Source: Epilithonimonas hungarica (GTDB lineage Bacteria; Bacteroidota; Bacteroidia; Flavobacteriales; Weeksellaceae). From it: a stretch of DNA of 64,000 bases. Below the pieces are notes generated by a model. The model saw only the letters and a list, made by a program, of their open reading frames with translations. It was not told the DNA's origin and did not search any database. Below, in pieces: positions 23,549 through 32,789 of the stretch. Both the position numbers and the translations under genes were made by a program. The stretch's first letter is position 1, and every line of letters begins with the position of its first letter. Location of the stretch: contig NZ_FNBH01000001.1 in assembly GCF_900102265.1 (NCBI RefSeq), forward strand, positions 1,178,001 to 1,242,000, read 5' to 3'.

Positions 23549-24703
23549 TTAATTATCTAAATGACCAAGCCATACGAGAGGTGTATCGCTATCACCGATA
23601 CAGGCTTTTAGAATCTGGTTGCTGGCTTTCTCAAAATTTTCACTATTGCTCATCAAGATCACTGCAATACCTTTTTCAGGGAAAGCTACTGCCAGATTTT
23701 GATTGGCCTCACCATGACCGGTATGAAAAAATCCCAGACCATAAGGCGAACGAAATAATCCAACGCCTAATCCCCAGGCCAGTTTGATGGCGTCATTTTC
23801 GGATGTCAGGCTGTCTTTCAGGGGTCCAAAACCACGTTTGCTTTTAATAAAGACCTGGGGGGATAACATTTGTTCGGAAAAGTGCTGTGACAATCCTTTT
23901 CTCATCATAAGCTGTGCGATGAACAAGGCATAATCATCCGCCGTTGTTGACATAGAGCCTGCAGCACGGCTACTCTCCCGCCTTTCAGATCCGTATTTGC
24001 TCCCATCTTTGAAGTAAGCGTAAGAGAAATTATTTTCAAATGCTTTTTCCCATACCATGCTGGTGTGCGTCATTTTGAGTGGCCCGAAGACTTCTTCCCT
24101 GGCAATGTTTTCAAGCTTTTTTCCGGTATATTCCTCTATCATGTATCCTAGCAGATTGATGCCTTCGTTAGAGTAATAGAAACGTTCCCCTGGTTTGGCG
24201 ATTAGGCTTACTTTGTCATTGTACAGATGACGGAGTACAGGCATTCCGGAACTATGGTCCAGCAACATCCTTGGAGTTATCCGCTTAAATGCGACCGTAT
24301 CCTCTGCCAGATCTTTCCATTTTGGGTATTCTCCGATCGGCCTTTTAAGATAAGTATATACAGGTCTGTCCAGATCTAATATACCTTTATCTGCCAATCG
24401 CAGAAAAATATATGCGGACACTGGCTTTGTGAGAGAAGCGCCATACATGACGGTACTGTCGTTCAATGGTTTTTTGTACTCTGTATCTTTATATCCCAAA
24501 CTCGATACCCATACGAGCTTGTTTTCATTGATGATCGCTACCTGCAGGCCGGTAATATGGCTGCTGTCCACGATGTGGGCTAGTCTTTCCCGGAGCGTCT
24601 TTGTAAGGACATGTGTACCGTTGAGATGTTTGACCTGATTGGCCTGTTGTGAATAAAATACAGACACAAAGAAGATGAATGTGAAGATAAATAGTCTTTT
24701 CAT
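23549..24703 (-). CDS. Serine hydrolase, class C beta-lactamase / PBP-like
   Basis: 384 residues with a signal peptide ending F-Y-S-Q. Motifs are S90-L-T-K93, Y177-S-N179 and H-T-G near the C-terminus, where true penicillin binders have K-T-G. This H-T-G form is frequent in the large beta-lactamase-related family that includes esterases and D-amino-acid peptidases. It is probably periplasmic. Activity on beta-lactams is not implied. The gene starts 186 bp from an XRE regulator on the same strand, with small hairpins between them. Confidence 0.85.
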   Translation of the reverse strand: MKRLFIFTFIFFVSVFYSQQANQVKHLNGTHVLTKTLRERLAHIVDSSHITGLQVAIINENKLVWVSSLGYKDTEYKKPLNDSTVMYGASLTKPVSAYIFLRLADKGILDLDRPVYTYLKRPIGEYPKWKDLAEDTVAFKRITPRMLLDHSSGMPVLRHLYNDKVSLIAKPGERFYYSNEGINLLGYMIEEYTGKKLENIAREEVFGPLKMTHTSMVWEKAFENNFSYAYFKDGSKYGSERRESSRAAGSMSTTADDYALFIAQLMMRKGLSQHFSEQMLSPQVFIKSKRGFGPLKDSLTSENDAIKLAWGLGVGLFRSPYGLGFFHTGHGEANQNLAVAFPEKGIAVILMSNSENFEKASNQILKACIGDSDTPLVWLGHLDN

Positions 24704-24889
24704 GTTTAAAAATATTGAATTTTGAGACGCTTCAAGGGGCTTCTACTCATATTAGAAGTCACGGAAATCATTCGTACTTGCGTTATAGATCAGAGCACCT
24801 AGGAAACAAGTACAAAGCTAGTAAACAGGGGCTTGTATCCTGACGACAGATACGTGACACCTTTACGTCACCTAATATTTTAGAAGCAT
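24704..24889. other. Intergenic region with several small hairpins
   Basis: CTTCTA...TAGAAG near 24739 and GTGAC...GTCAC near 24853 are short stems. The base composition is more GC-balanced than other gaps. No reading frame or recognised RNA is visible. Confidence 0.35.
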
Positions 24890-25447
24890 TTATCTCAGAA
24901 ATGAAAAGCTCAGGGGGTATCGGATGGATTGTTTATTCACCGCTCTAATCAGATTGATGCAAGTAAGTACAAGAGCATAGATGTATATCAATAAGACCAA
25001 GGAAAAACCTATAGGAAATTCATAGACCATCAATACAATAGCGGGGATAAAAAGCATAGTAATGCTTATCTGGAAATTGATCGTCTCTTTGCCTGTGGAA
25101 TCATATTCCGGAAGCTCATCTTTCTTCATCCACCACAGAACGGCCGGCAGGATAATATTGAGGATAGGAAAAAACAGACCTGCAAGAGCCAGGATCTGAT
25201 ACAAAGGGACGATTTTGCCAGGCTTCTTGATCTCTTCCAAAGTTAATGATGCTTCTTCAGGCTTCAAAAGATCTTCTGTCTTTACGTCCAGACATTCGGC
25301 CAAAAGTTTTAGCGTGGTCAGGTGAGCTTCCACCGTACCTTTTTCGATACGTTGGATGGTTCTGACACTCACTCCGGAAAGTTCGGATAACTGTTCTTGG
25401 CTCAGCCCTTTGTTTCGGCGGTAAGTTGCTAATTTGGAAATTGTCAT
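24890..25447 (-). CDS. XRE-family regulator fused to a four-helix membrane domain (DUF4870-like)
   Basis: 185 residues. Residues 1-60 are a helix-turn-helix of the Cro/C1 type (L-S-Q-E-Q-L-S-E-L-S-G-V-S-V-R-T-I-Q-R-I-E-K-G). After a linker, hydrophobic segments at ~80-105, 125-145 and 148-172 resemble DUF4870. It would be a membrane-tethered DNA-binding protein. A 10-bp inverted repeat lies just ahead of its start, between the expected -33 and -7 positions, so autorepression is plausible. The -7 box TATATTTG is 4 bases from the ATG. Confidence 0.85.
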   Translation of the reverse strand: MTISKLATYRRNKGLSQEQLSELSGVSVRTIQRIEKGTVEAHLTTLKLLAECLDVKTEDLLKPEEASLTLEEIKKPGKIVPLYQILALAGLFFPILNIILPAVLWWMKKDELPEYDSTGKETINFQISITMLFIPAIVLMVYEFPIGFSLVLLIYIYALVLTCINLIRAVNKQSIRYPLSFSFLR

Positions 25448-25451
25448 GAAA

Positions 25452-25489
25452 CAAATATATAAAAACAGACACTATTGATATAGTGTCTG
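25452..25489 (-). promoter_or_regulatory. XRE gene promoter with 24-bp operator palindrome
   Basis: TATATTTG (25459-25452, minus) is an exact -7 box, 4 bases before the ATG. Immediately upstream CAGACACTAT / ATAGTGTCTG (25466-25475, 25480-25489) is a perfect 10-bp inverted repeat with a 4-base spacer. It replaces the -33 region, where no TTG is present. Confidence 0.65.
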
Positions 25490-25524
25490 CATATATATTA
25501 AAAATACGAATGGATATCTTGGAT

Positions 25525-28035
25525 TTATTTAAACGCCTCTATCGCCTTGTTTATCGCCTCGATCTGCTGGTGTATTGTTGGGCTGTTCGGATTTGCTTTT
25601 AGTACTTCCATTTTTTTATTTAGTCCATCTTTCAGCATTTGACTGACCATCATTTTGATCTGAGGATTATCGGGCATTTGAGATTTGGCCTGTACAAGAA
25701 CTTTAGTGATTTTCTCCGTAGCTTTCAAGTTATCAGAAGACATGATCCAATTGTAACCTTCTTCTGCAGACTTACCAAGTGTAGGATCCTGGAATTTGAT
25801 AAAAGGGTAGAAGGCAACAGTTTGTCCTATCGCAGGCATCTGTTTTTCGATTTTATTCTTCACAATGATCGGAAGTAGCTTAGAGATCAACTCGTCTGAT
25901 GCACCATTCAAATCAATGTTCTCGATAGAGGCCGCTGCCTTTGATGGATCTAATTCTGCAATTCCTGCCAAAGAAGAACCTTTTACTGCATTAGAAACAG
26001 CATTCAGACCTTTTTCATAAATAGAACCATACTTAGCATTTTTAGTTTTTGCTAAAGCTGAGATTGCTGCTGCCTGGACCAAAGTTTTTGGATCGTTGGT
26101 AGCCAATTTCTCTACCTCGGCAGTTAATGCTTTTGCTTGATCCGGATTACTCAGATCAAGCAGTTCCAGAGCTTGTTCTCTGATCCTGAAGAACGGGTCT
26201 TTAAGCGCAGCAGCCAATAGCTTGATAACCGCAGGGTTTTTAGCATCTGCCTCTTTAATTCCGTTTAAAGCATTGTATTTACTCTTGAATTCTTTTGAAC
26301 CGGTAAATTGTAATAAATTTTGTTCCGGAGTTTTAGAATCGGTAATGTCAGCAACCAAAATGCCGTCTGCGTTGATATTGATAAGGTCTGGATTCTTCGA
26401 GGAATCAAAAGAAAAAGTATTCTTTGCTTTTGCATCTACCCAAACATTGAAACGCTTTGGCTTGCCATTATCATAAACATCAATTGCCAAAGGAAACTCG
26501 AAAGGCTGATCCTGGGACTGATTGATGACAACAGTTACCTGTTTTTTTACAGGCTCATAAGTAGAGGTGTAATTTAGTTTTGGGTGTCCGCTTCCGAAAT
26601 ACCATTGATTGAAGAACCAGTTCAGGTCTTTCCCAGACACTTTTTCGAATGATAATCTTAATTGGTGAGCCTCAGCATTTTGATATTCATAGGTTTTGAG
26701 ATAATCATTCATTCCCGCAAAGAAGGCATCATCACCAAGATAATTCCTCAGCATATGAAGAATTCCGCCACCTTTCTGATAAGTTACAAGGTCGAAAACA
26801 TCCTCACGAGAAGCATAATCAAACCTTATCAGATCTTTTTTGAAATCCCCGGGATTGTGAAGGTAATTACCTACATCTTCCATCTGGTGATAATCGGCCT
26901 GGTCTTTTCCATACTTATATTCGTTCCAAAGGTATTCTGAATAGTTGGCGAAAGATTCGTTAACTGTCAAGTTGCTCCAGCTTTCTGCGGTTACTAAATC
27001 TCCGAACCAATGGTGAAACAATTCATGAGCGATGGTATCTTCCCATTTATTTTCGTCAATCAATTGTCCCGGTTTTTGAAGGATATCACTTCCGTGTAGC
27101 GTTGCAGTAGTATTTTCCATTGCTCCGGAAACATAATCTCTACCAGAGATCTGTGCATATTTTGCCCAAGGATAATCGTAGCCTAATTTCTTAGAGAAAA
27201 ACTCGATCATTTCCGGTGTGTTACCGTAGATCTGTTTTGCATAAGGTTCATATTCCTTCTCTATATAGTAATCTACCGGAATATTTCTCCACTTATCTTT
27301 CACGACTGCATATTCTCCAACGCCCATAAAGAAAAGATAAGTAGAATGTCTCTTATCCATTACCCAATGGTCTGTTCTCAGGTTTCCCGATTCTTTTTGG
27401 GAATCTTTTAGGATTCCGTTGGAAAGCGTGACATATTTATCAGGAACGGTCATATAGATCTCCTGAGTTGTTTTTTGGTTTGATTTGTCAATTGTCGGGA
27501 ACCAAGCCGAAGAGGATTCTGTTTCACCTTGTGTCCAGATCTGTGTTGGCTTGTCCGGATCTTTGCCTTGGGCATTAATGAAATAAAGACCTTTTGCATC
27601 ATTGATTGCAGCGCTTCCAGCTTGCTTCACTTCATTTGGACGAGCTGTATATTTGATATAGACCGTGTAATCCTGATTCTTTTGATAAGTTTTATCAAGC
27701 GTGATCTTCAGCTCATCATTTTTATAATCATATTTCAATGGCGACTTTGAACCGTTTTTATCCAAAGATACTTCGTGGATCAGCATTCCTTTTGCATCAA
27801 GGATCAGTTCGTTGGTTGGATAAAAGAAAGGACTTGCGGTCAACCATTCCTCGCCATTCATTTGTTCTTTCTGATAATCGAAATTGACTTTCAGTTTGGT
27901 ATGTTTTAGCTCTGTCGTTTTGGTATGGGTTGCTCTGTAAACAGGATTTCTTCCCGAAGTTTCTGTTTGAGCAAAGATGGTATTTGAATTAAATATAGCA
28001 CCCAGAAAAAGTGCAGCAATGAATATTTTCTTCAT
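25525..28035 (-). CDS. Large M1 family aminopeptidase
   Basis: 836 residues. Signal peptide to I-F-A-Q; N-terminal beta domain; G-A-M-E-N at 304-308; zinc site H337-E-L-F-H341 with E360; catalytic tyrosine region around 420; C-terminal alpha-helical repeats (~580-836, HEAT-like). There is no T9SS sorting domain, in contrast to the other M1 enzyme at 10196, so this one is probably periplasmic. It removes N-terminal residues from imported peptides. Only 77 bp separate its start side neighbours, and it is transcribed alone. Confidence 0.94.
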   Translation of the reverse strand: MKKIFIAALFLGAIFNSNTIFAQTETSGRNPVYRATHTKTTELKHTKLKVNFDYQKEQMNGEEWLTASPFFYPTNELILDAKGMLIHEVSLDKNGSKSPLKYDYKNDELKITLDKTYQKNQDYTVYIKYTARPNEVKQAGSAAINDAKGLYFINAQGKDPDKPTQIWTQGETESSSAWFPTIDKSNQKTTQEIYMTVPDKYVTLSNGILKDSQKESGNLRTDHWVMDKRHSTYLFFMGVGEYAVVKDKWRNIPVDYYIEKEYEPYAKQIYGNTPEMIEFFSKKLGYDYPWAKYAQISGRDYVSGAMENTTATLHGSDILQKPGQLIDENKWEDTIAHELFHHWFGDLVTAESWSNLTVNESFANYSEYLWNEYKYGKDQADYHQMEDVGNYLHNPGDFKKDLIRFDYASREDVFDLVTYQKGGGILHMLRNYLGDDAFFAGMNDYLKTYEYQNAEAHQLRLSFEKVSGKDLNWFFNQWYFGSGHPKLNYTSTYEPVKKQVTVVINQSQDQPFEFPLAIDVYDNGKPKRFNVWVDAKAKNTFSFDSSKNPDLININADGILVADITDSKTPEQNLLQFTGSKEFKSKYNALNGIKEADAKNPAVIKLLAAALKDPFFRIREQALELLDLSNPDQAKALTAEVEKLATNDPKTLVQAAAISALAKTKNAKYGSIYEKGLNAVSNAVKGSSLAGIAELDPSKAAASIENIDLNGASDELISKLLPIIVKNKIEKQMPAIGQTVAFYPFIKFQDPTLGKSAEEGYNWIMSSDNLKATEKITKVLVQAKSQMPDNPQIKMMVSQMLKDGLNKKMEVLKANPNSPTIHQQIEAINKAIEAFK

Positions 28036-28100
28036 TTTATTGAATTATATCGTTGATTTATTTTAAAAGAGATAAGTGTTTGTTTTTAAAGGAATGTTAC

Positions 28101-28124
28101 AAAAAAAAGCGGGAAATTCCCGCC
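28101..28124 (-). terminator. Terminator of thyA
   Basis: GCGGGAA / TTCCCGC stem around a single base; on the minus strand it is followed by eight T residues, 5 bp past the thyA stop. Confidence 0.88.
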
Positions 28125-28128
28125 TAAT

Positions 28129-28923
28129 TTATATCGCCACCGGCGCCTTGATCCCAGGATGCGGGTCATAATTTTCCAAAGTGAAATCCTCAAAATCAAA
28201 ATCAAAAATATCTTTGATCTCAGGATTGAGCTTCATTTTCGGCAATGCTCTTGGCGCTCTTGAAAGTTGTTTCTGAACCTGCTCAAAATGATTGTTATAA
28301 ATATGAACATCACCAAAAGTGTGAACATAATCACCAACTTCAAGTCCTGTAACCTGAGCAACCATCATCAATAAAAGCGCATAACTCGCAATGTTGAAAG
28401 GAACGCCCAAGAAAACATCCGCACTTCTTTGGTACAACTGAAGTGATAATTTTCCATCAGCCACATAAAACTGAAACAAAGCGTGACAAGGTGCCAAAGC
28501 CATATTCGGGATTTCAGCAGCGTTCCAAGCAGAAACTATCAATCTTCTGGAATCCGGATTTTTTTTGATTTGCTCGATGACTTCAGAAAACTGGTCAACG
28601 ACTTTTCCATCGGCTCCATTCCAGCTTCTCCATTGAGCTCCGTAAACTGGTCCTAAATTTCCGTTTTCATCTGCCCATTCGTCCCAAATGGAAACGCCGT
28701 TGTCTTTCAGATATTTAGTATTCGTATCTCCTTTGATAAACCATAGCAACTCATAAATAATAGATTTCAAATGAACTTTCTTTGTTGTAACTAAAGGGAA
28801 CCCTTTGGACAGATCGTAACGTAACTGGTAACCAAAAACACTGCGTGTTCCTGTTCCTGTTCTGTCGGTTTTATCGGTTCCGTTATCTAAAATATGCTGA
28901 AGCAGATCAAGGTAGTTTTGCAT
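28129..28923 (-). CDS. thyA: Thymidylate synthase
   Basis: 264 residues from the ATG at 28923, exactly the E. coli ThyA length; it converts dUMP to dTMP with methylene-tetrahydrofolate. Motifs: D-R-T-G-T-G-T near 22, the catalytic Cys in [10 protein letters not shown] near 146, [12 protein letters not shown], and the end [12 protein letters not shown] longer open frame reaches 29025, but an exact -7 box (TAAATTTG, 28951-28944) lies inside the extension, so the shorter start is right. In many bacteria folA follows; here it does not. Confidence 0.97.
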   Translation of the reverse strand: MQNYLDLLQHILDNGTDKTDRTGTGTRSVFGYQLRYDLSKGFPLVTTKKVHLKSIIYELLWFIKGDTNTKYLKDNGVSIWDEWADENGNLGPVYGAQWRSWNGADGKVVDQFSEVIEQIKKNPDSRRLIVSAWNAAEIPNMALAPCHALFQFYVADGKLSLQLYQRSADVFLGVPFNIASYALLLMMVAQVTGLEVGDYVHTFGDVHIYNNHFEQVQKQLSRAPRALPKMKLNPEIKDIFDFDFEDFTLENYDPHPGIKAPVAI

Positions 28924-28943
28924 TGCGAAAAAATTATCAGCTT

Positions 28944-28951
28944 CAAATTTA
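28944..28951 (-). promoter_or_regulatory. Candidate -7 box of thyA
   Basis: TAAATTTG on the minus strand, 20 bp before the chosen ATG. No good -33 at the usual distance. Confidence 0.5.
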
Positions 28952-29023
28952 GAAAAAACAAATCTTAAAATCTTCATTTCAAACTTAAAGTTATCCATAT
29001 CAATACGATTTCGATTTTCTATC

Positions 29024-29057
29024 ATAAAAAAAAAGCATTCACTTTTAATGAATACTT
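29024..29057 (-). terminator. Terminator of the SDR gene
   Basis: AAGTATTCA / TGAATGCTT stem with one wobble; T-run on the minus strand, 24 bp after the stop at 29082. Confidence 0.75.
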
Positions 29058-29081
29058 CAAATAATTTTATTTTTCTAGATC

Positions 29082-29831
29082 TTAAACCGCCGTATAGCCA
29101 CCGTCAACAAGATAATAACCTCCCGTCATAAAAGACGACTTATCAGAACTTAAGAAAAGAACCAATTCTGCGACTTCTTCCGACTTTCCAAGTCTTCCCA
29201 TCGGGTGTTTTGCGATCAAAGCTTTTTTATGTTCTTCATCAAGCTGATTCAAAAGCGGCGTATCAATATAACCAGGTCCAACAGCATTACAACGGATATT
29301 TTTTTGTCCGTATTCCGCACCAATGTTTTTCGTTAAACCAACAACTGCGTGTTTTGTTGAAGTATATGCTGAAGAAAGTGGCGCCGCAACTGTTCCGTGG
29401 ATGGATGCGATATTAACGATAACACCGCCGCCGTTTTTCTGCATTTGGGTTAATTCATATTTACATCCGTAAAAAACACCATCAAGATTGATGTCAATTA
29501 CTTTCTTCCAACCATCCAAAGAATAATCTCCGGTTTGATTAGCTTCACCACCAATTCCCGCATTGTTGCAGGCAATATCCAATCTTCCGTAAGCTTCAAC
29601 GGTCGCATTTACAAGCGCTTCAACTTGCTCTGGATTTGAAGTGTCTGCTTTTACAAAAGTCGCTTCTCCACCTTCGGACTTGATTTGTTCAACTACTGAT
29701 TTTCCGTGTTCTTCATTGATGTCGGAAACGATAACTTTTGCGCCTTCTTTAGCGTATAATTTTGCGATAGCAAGTCCAATTCCTGAACCTGCGCCCGTAA
29801 CCAAAGCTACTTTATTGTCTAGAATTTTCAT
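29082..29831 (-). CDS. Short-chain dehydrogenase/reductase
   Basis: 249 residues, classical SDR. Cofactor motif T-G-A-G-S-G-I-G at 13-20, N-N-A-G near 90, catalytic Ser and Y-T-S-T-K near 156-160, and the P-G-Y-I-D-T-P segment near 187. An acidic residue after the second strand (S-D-I-N) suggests NAD over NADP. Substrate unknown; automatic names such as glucose 1-dehydrogenase are common for this group but not supported here. Confidence 0.9.
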   Translation of the reverse strand: MKILDNKVALVTGAGSGIGLAIAKLYAKEGAKVIVSDINEEHGKSVVEQIKSEGGEATFVKADTSNPEQVEALVNATVEAYGRLDIACNNAGIGGEANQTGDYSLDGWKKVIDINLDGVFYGCKYELTQMQKNGGGVIVNIASIHGTVAAPLSSAYTSTKHAVVGLTKNIGAEYGQKNIRCNAVGPGYIDTPLLNQLDEEHKKALIAKHPMGRLGKSEEVAELVLFLSSDKSSFMTGGYYLVDGGYTAV

Positions 29832-30002
29832 AATAAATGAAATTTTAATTTGTTTATTGATGCTCTATTTAAAGCAAAAATGATGCAAAGCAAATGGGTC
29901 TGACAGTTAATTATTTCTTAAATGTTTCACATTGAATCAATGGTGAAATTTCTCATCGAAACAATTTTGACTTTCTTCTATAAAATCCCTCGGTTCGTCT
30001 AT

Positions 30003-30042
30003 TAGATTTGATATTATTTTCTATATGGAACAACTTTGTTCC
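30003..30042 (+). promoter_or_regulatory. Promoter region of the efflux cluster with palindrome
   Basis: TAGATTTG (30003-30010) is an exact -7 box. Just downstream GGAACAA / TTGTTCC (30027-30042) is an inverted repeat, and GTTCGTC (from 29994) and GACGAAC (30051-30057) form an outer pair. The arrangement would let a regulator cover the start of transcription. Confidence 0.5.
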
Positions 30043-30059
30043 CGTAAAACGGACGAACA

Positions 30060-31364
30060 ATGCAAAAATATCTCATCATAACGCTTTTCCTCGGAATCCT
30101 TACTCCGGCTCAAAAAGTATGGACACTTGAGGATTGTCTTGATTACGCTGTGCAAAATAACATCACCGTAAAGAAAACGGTTTTGGACAAGACGACCGCA
30201 TCGTTGAATTATCAACAGCAGAAGAACAACAAACTTCCGACAATTTATGGGACAACTTCTTTGGGTTTGACGAATGGTTCCAGCATCGACCCTATTACGA
30301 GTTCATTTGTGAATCAGAATATTTTGTCAAATAGTTTTGGTTTAAGTGGAAATATGACGATTTATCAAGGGAATAAATTGAATCTTCAAATCGAACAGAA
30401 CAAAATGATTCTCGACCAGTCCTCATTATATCAGAAACAAGCTGAAAACAATATCGTTCTGAATGTTCTGAATGCTTATCTCCAATCTTTATATTATTAT
30501 GAAGGCATTGAAAGTGCAAAATATACAGCAAGTTCTTCCGCTCAGGAATTGAAACTGACTCAAACCAAATTTAAAAACGGAGCAATCTCAAAATTGGACT
30601 TGGCAGATGTTGAAACTCAGGATGCGCAGAATCAATACACGGTTGTGAACAGCGAAAACCTTTACAACCAGCAGGTTTTGAAACTGAAACAATTATTGGA
30701 ACTCGACCCAAGTGTTGATTTTCAAATTGAAAAAATAAAACTGACCGATTTAATGGAATCAATTCCGGACAAGCAACAGGTTTTTGCTAAAGCGATAGAA
30801 AATCTTCCGGATTTGAAAATTTATGATTCCCAAAACGAGATTCTTGCAAAAGCACTTCAAATCACAAAAGCTGGTTACAAACCGACACTTTCTGCAACGG
30901 CAGGTTTGAATACAGGTTTTACAAGCACTCAGGATTACAGTTATTTAAATCAAATTAAGAATAATTTCAATAAATCAGTTGGTTTATCTCTGAACATTCC
31001 GATTTTCTCGAAAAAGCAAAATGACACGAATGTCAAATTAGCTCAAATCGATATCGAACAGAATAAACTCGATAAAATCAGTGCGAGCAAGACTTTGTAT
31101 TCATCCATCGAAACAGCTTGGCAAAACGCCATCGCGAATCAGGCTCAGCAAAAATCTTCCAAAGTAGCGAGAGACAATGCGAAACTCGCTTATGATTTGG
31201 CAAGTAAAAAATATGAATTCGGAGGTTTGACAACAACGGAATTGGCTGTAAGCAGAAACACTTATTTGACGAATGAACAAACTTACCTTCAGTCAAAATA
31301 TATGTCGGTTTTGTACACTCAACTGCTGAATTTCTATCAAGGAAAAACATTAACTGCCAATTAA
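30060..31364 (+). CDS. TolC-family outer-membrane efflux channel
   Basis: 434 residues. Signal peptide ending T-P-A-Q, then W-T-L-E-D-C-L-D-Y-A-V-Q-N-N, the start typical of outer-membrane efflux proteins, and two long alpha-helical repeats (heptad-rich at ~150-215 and 330-400). It forms the outer-membrane exit of a tripartite pump. The adaptor starts 25 bp downstream; ATPase, permease, kinase and regulator follow on the same strand. Confidence 0.92.
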   Translation: MQKYLIITLFLGILTPAQKVWTLEDCLDYAVQNNITVKKTVLDKTTASLNYQQQKNNKLPTIYGTTSLGLTNGSSIDPITSSFVNQNILSNSFGLSGNMTIYQGNKLNLQIEQNKMILDQSSLYQKQAENNIVLNVLNAYLQSLYYYEGIESAKYTASSSAQELKLTQTKFKNGAISKLDLADVETQDAQNQYTVVNSENLYNQQVLKLKQLLELDPSVDFQIEKIKLTDLMESIPDKQQVFAKAIENLPDLKIYDSQNEILAKALQITKAGYKPTLSATAGLNTGFTSTQDYSYLNQIKNNFNKSVGLSLNIPIFSKKQNDTNVKLAQIDIEQNKLDKISASKTLYSSIETAWQNAIANQAQQKSSKVARDNAKLAYDLASKKYEFGGLTTTELAVSRNTYLTNEQTYLQSKYMSVLYTQLLNFYQGKTLTAN

Positions 31365-31389
31365 AAATAACAGGAAAAACATCAAGATT

Positions 31390-32643
31390 ATGAATCCAAA
31401 ATATAAAAAATACTTCAAAAATTCTATTATCGTTCTTGTTTCGGCGATTGTTATTTTCTTCGTTTACAAATATTTTACAACAGAAAAAACGAGCAATATA
31501 GCAGTTCAAACGGTAAAATTAACGAAGCAGAATGTTACAACCTCAGTAACTGCGACCGGAACTGTAGAACCGGTTGACCAAGTAGATGTGGGAACGCAGG
31601 TTTCAGGAATTATCAATAATATTTATGTTGATTATAATTCTCAGGTTAAAAAAGGTCAGCTTTTGGCAGAATTGGACAAAACCAATCTTCAGGAATCTGT
31701 GAACAATGCTTTGGCGCAATACAATGCATCGTTGAACGAACTGAATTACTACCAGCAAAACTTTAATCGTCAAAGTAATATGTTCAAATCCGGAGTGATT
31801 AGCAAGGCAGATTACGAGCAGGCTTCTTATCAGGTTAAAAATTCTCAAGAAACCGTAAGCCAAAGAAAAACAGCTTTGGCACAGGCTAGAACCAATTTGA
31901 GTTATGCCAATATTTACGCTCCGATTGACGGAATTATTTTGAGCAGAGAAGTGGAAGAAGGACAAACTGTACAGGCAAGTATGACGACGCCAACCCTTTT
32001 CACCATCGCAAAAGATATTACCAAAATGCAGGTGGAAGCGGATGTGGATGAAGCAGATATAGGCGGAGTAGAAGTTGGTCAACGTGTGAGTTTCACGGTT
32101 GATGCCTATCCTCAGGAAGATTTCAGCGGTCGGGTTCGTCAGGTTCGTTTGTCAGCAACTACAGAATCGAATGTTGTGACTTACACCGTAATCATCGACG
32201 CAGATAATCCTGAACAAAAATTGAAACCAGGATTGACTGCAACCATCACAATTTTCACTCAGGAATTAAAAGATACCAATACAGTTCCGGCTTCGGCAAT
32301 CGCTTTCAGTCCTGATAAGGAAACTTTGCAGAAATACTATCAGCAAAATCAAATCACGGCAAAAATTCCTGAAATCAAAACAGGAAAAAATAAAGAAAAA
32401 TACATTTGGATTAAAAATAATGACGGAAGTCTTTCCCAGAAACAAATCACAATCGGAATCAATGACGGAATCAATATTCAGGTTGTCAACGGACTTTCAG
32501 GAAACGAACAAATCGTAACCTCACTAGACGAACAAACAGAACCTGTAGCAAAATTTGAATCCGACGGAAGCAGTCCGTTTATGCCAAAAAGACCAAGCAA
32601 TAACAACAAAAAATCAAGTTCAAACCAAGGTCCACCGAATTAA
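31390..32643 (+). CDS. MacA-like periplasmic adaptor (HlyD/RND membrane fusion family)
   Basis: 417 residues. One N-terminal membrane anchor (~12-30), a lipoyl-like half (V-D-V-G-T-Q-V-S-G), a coiled-coil hairpin (~95-165), the second lipoyl half (I-Y-A-P-I-D-G-I-I-L), beta-barrel and membrane-proximal domains, and a Pro/Asn/Lys-rich tail. It links the inner-membrane ABC transporter with the TolC-like channel. The tail (R-P-S-N-N-N-K-K-S-S-S-N) is low complexity. Immediate neighbours support a MacAB-type assembly. Confidence 0.92.
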   Translation: MNPKYKKYFKNSIIVLVSAIVIFFVYKYFTTEKTSNIAVQTVKLTKQNVTTSVTATGTVEPVDQVDVGTQVSGIINNIYVDYNSQVKKGQLLAELDKTNLQESVNNALAQYNASLNELNYYQQNFNRQSNMFKSGVISKADYEQASYQVKNSQETVSQRKTALAQARTNLSYANIYAPIDGIILSREVEEGQTVQASMTTPTLFTIAKDITKMQVEADVDEADIGGVEVGQRVSFTVDAYPQEDFSGRVRQVRLSATTESNVVTYTVIIDADNPEQKLKPGLTATITIFTQELKDTNTVPASAIAFSPDKETLQKYYQQNQITAKIPEIKTGKNKEKYIWIKNNDGSLSQKQITIGINDGINIQVVNGLSGNEQIVTSLDEQTEPVAKFESDGSSPFMPKRPSNNNKKSSSNQGPPN

Positions 32644-32658
32644 AATTTGTCTTAATTA

Positions 32659-32746
32659 AATTTCTCGCAAATCAAGCAGATTCAGCAGATTTCCAACAAG
32701 GAATTTATTTAAAATCTGCAAAATCAATTAAATCTGTGAGAAATTA
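32659..32746. repeat. TCTCGC...GCGAGA-type inverted repeat (copy 2)
   Basis: AATTTCTCGCAAATC at the left and TTAAATCTGTGAGAAATT at the right, with AGCAGATT / AATCTGC inner parts. It fills the gap between the adaptor and the ATPase genes. Confidence 0.6.
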
Positions 32747-32789
32747 AAAAGTCTAAAATCTTGGTTCTTGAATCTAAAAATCTAAAGAT

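Noticed and set aside
23549-24703. Second antibiotic-resistance beta-lactamase
   Set aside because: The serine hydrolase has H-T-G instead of K-T-G and belongs to a broad family with esterases and peptidases, so resistance is not supported.
28924-29025. N-terminal extension of thyA by 34 codons
   Set aside because: The extension has no family counterpart and contains an exact -7 promoter box; the shorter form has the standard 264 residues.
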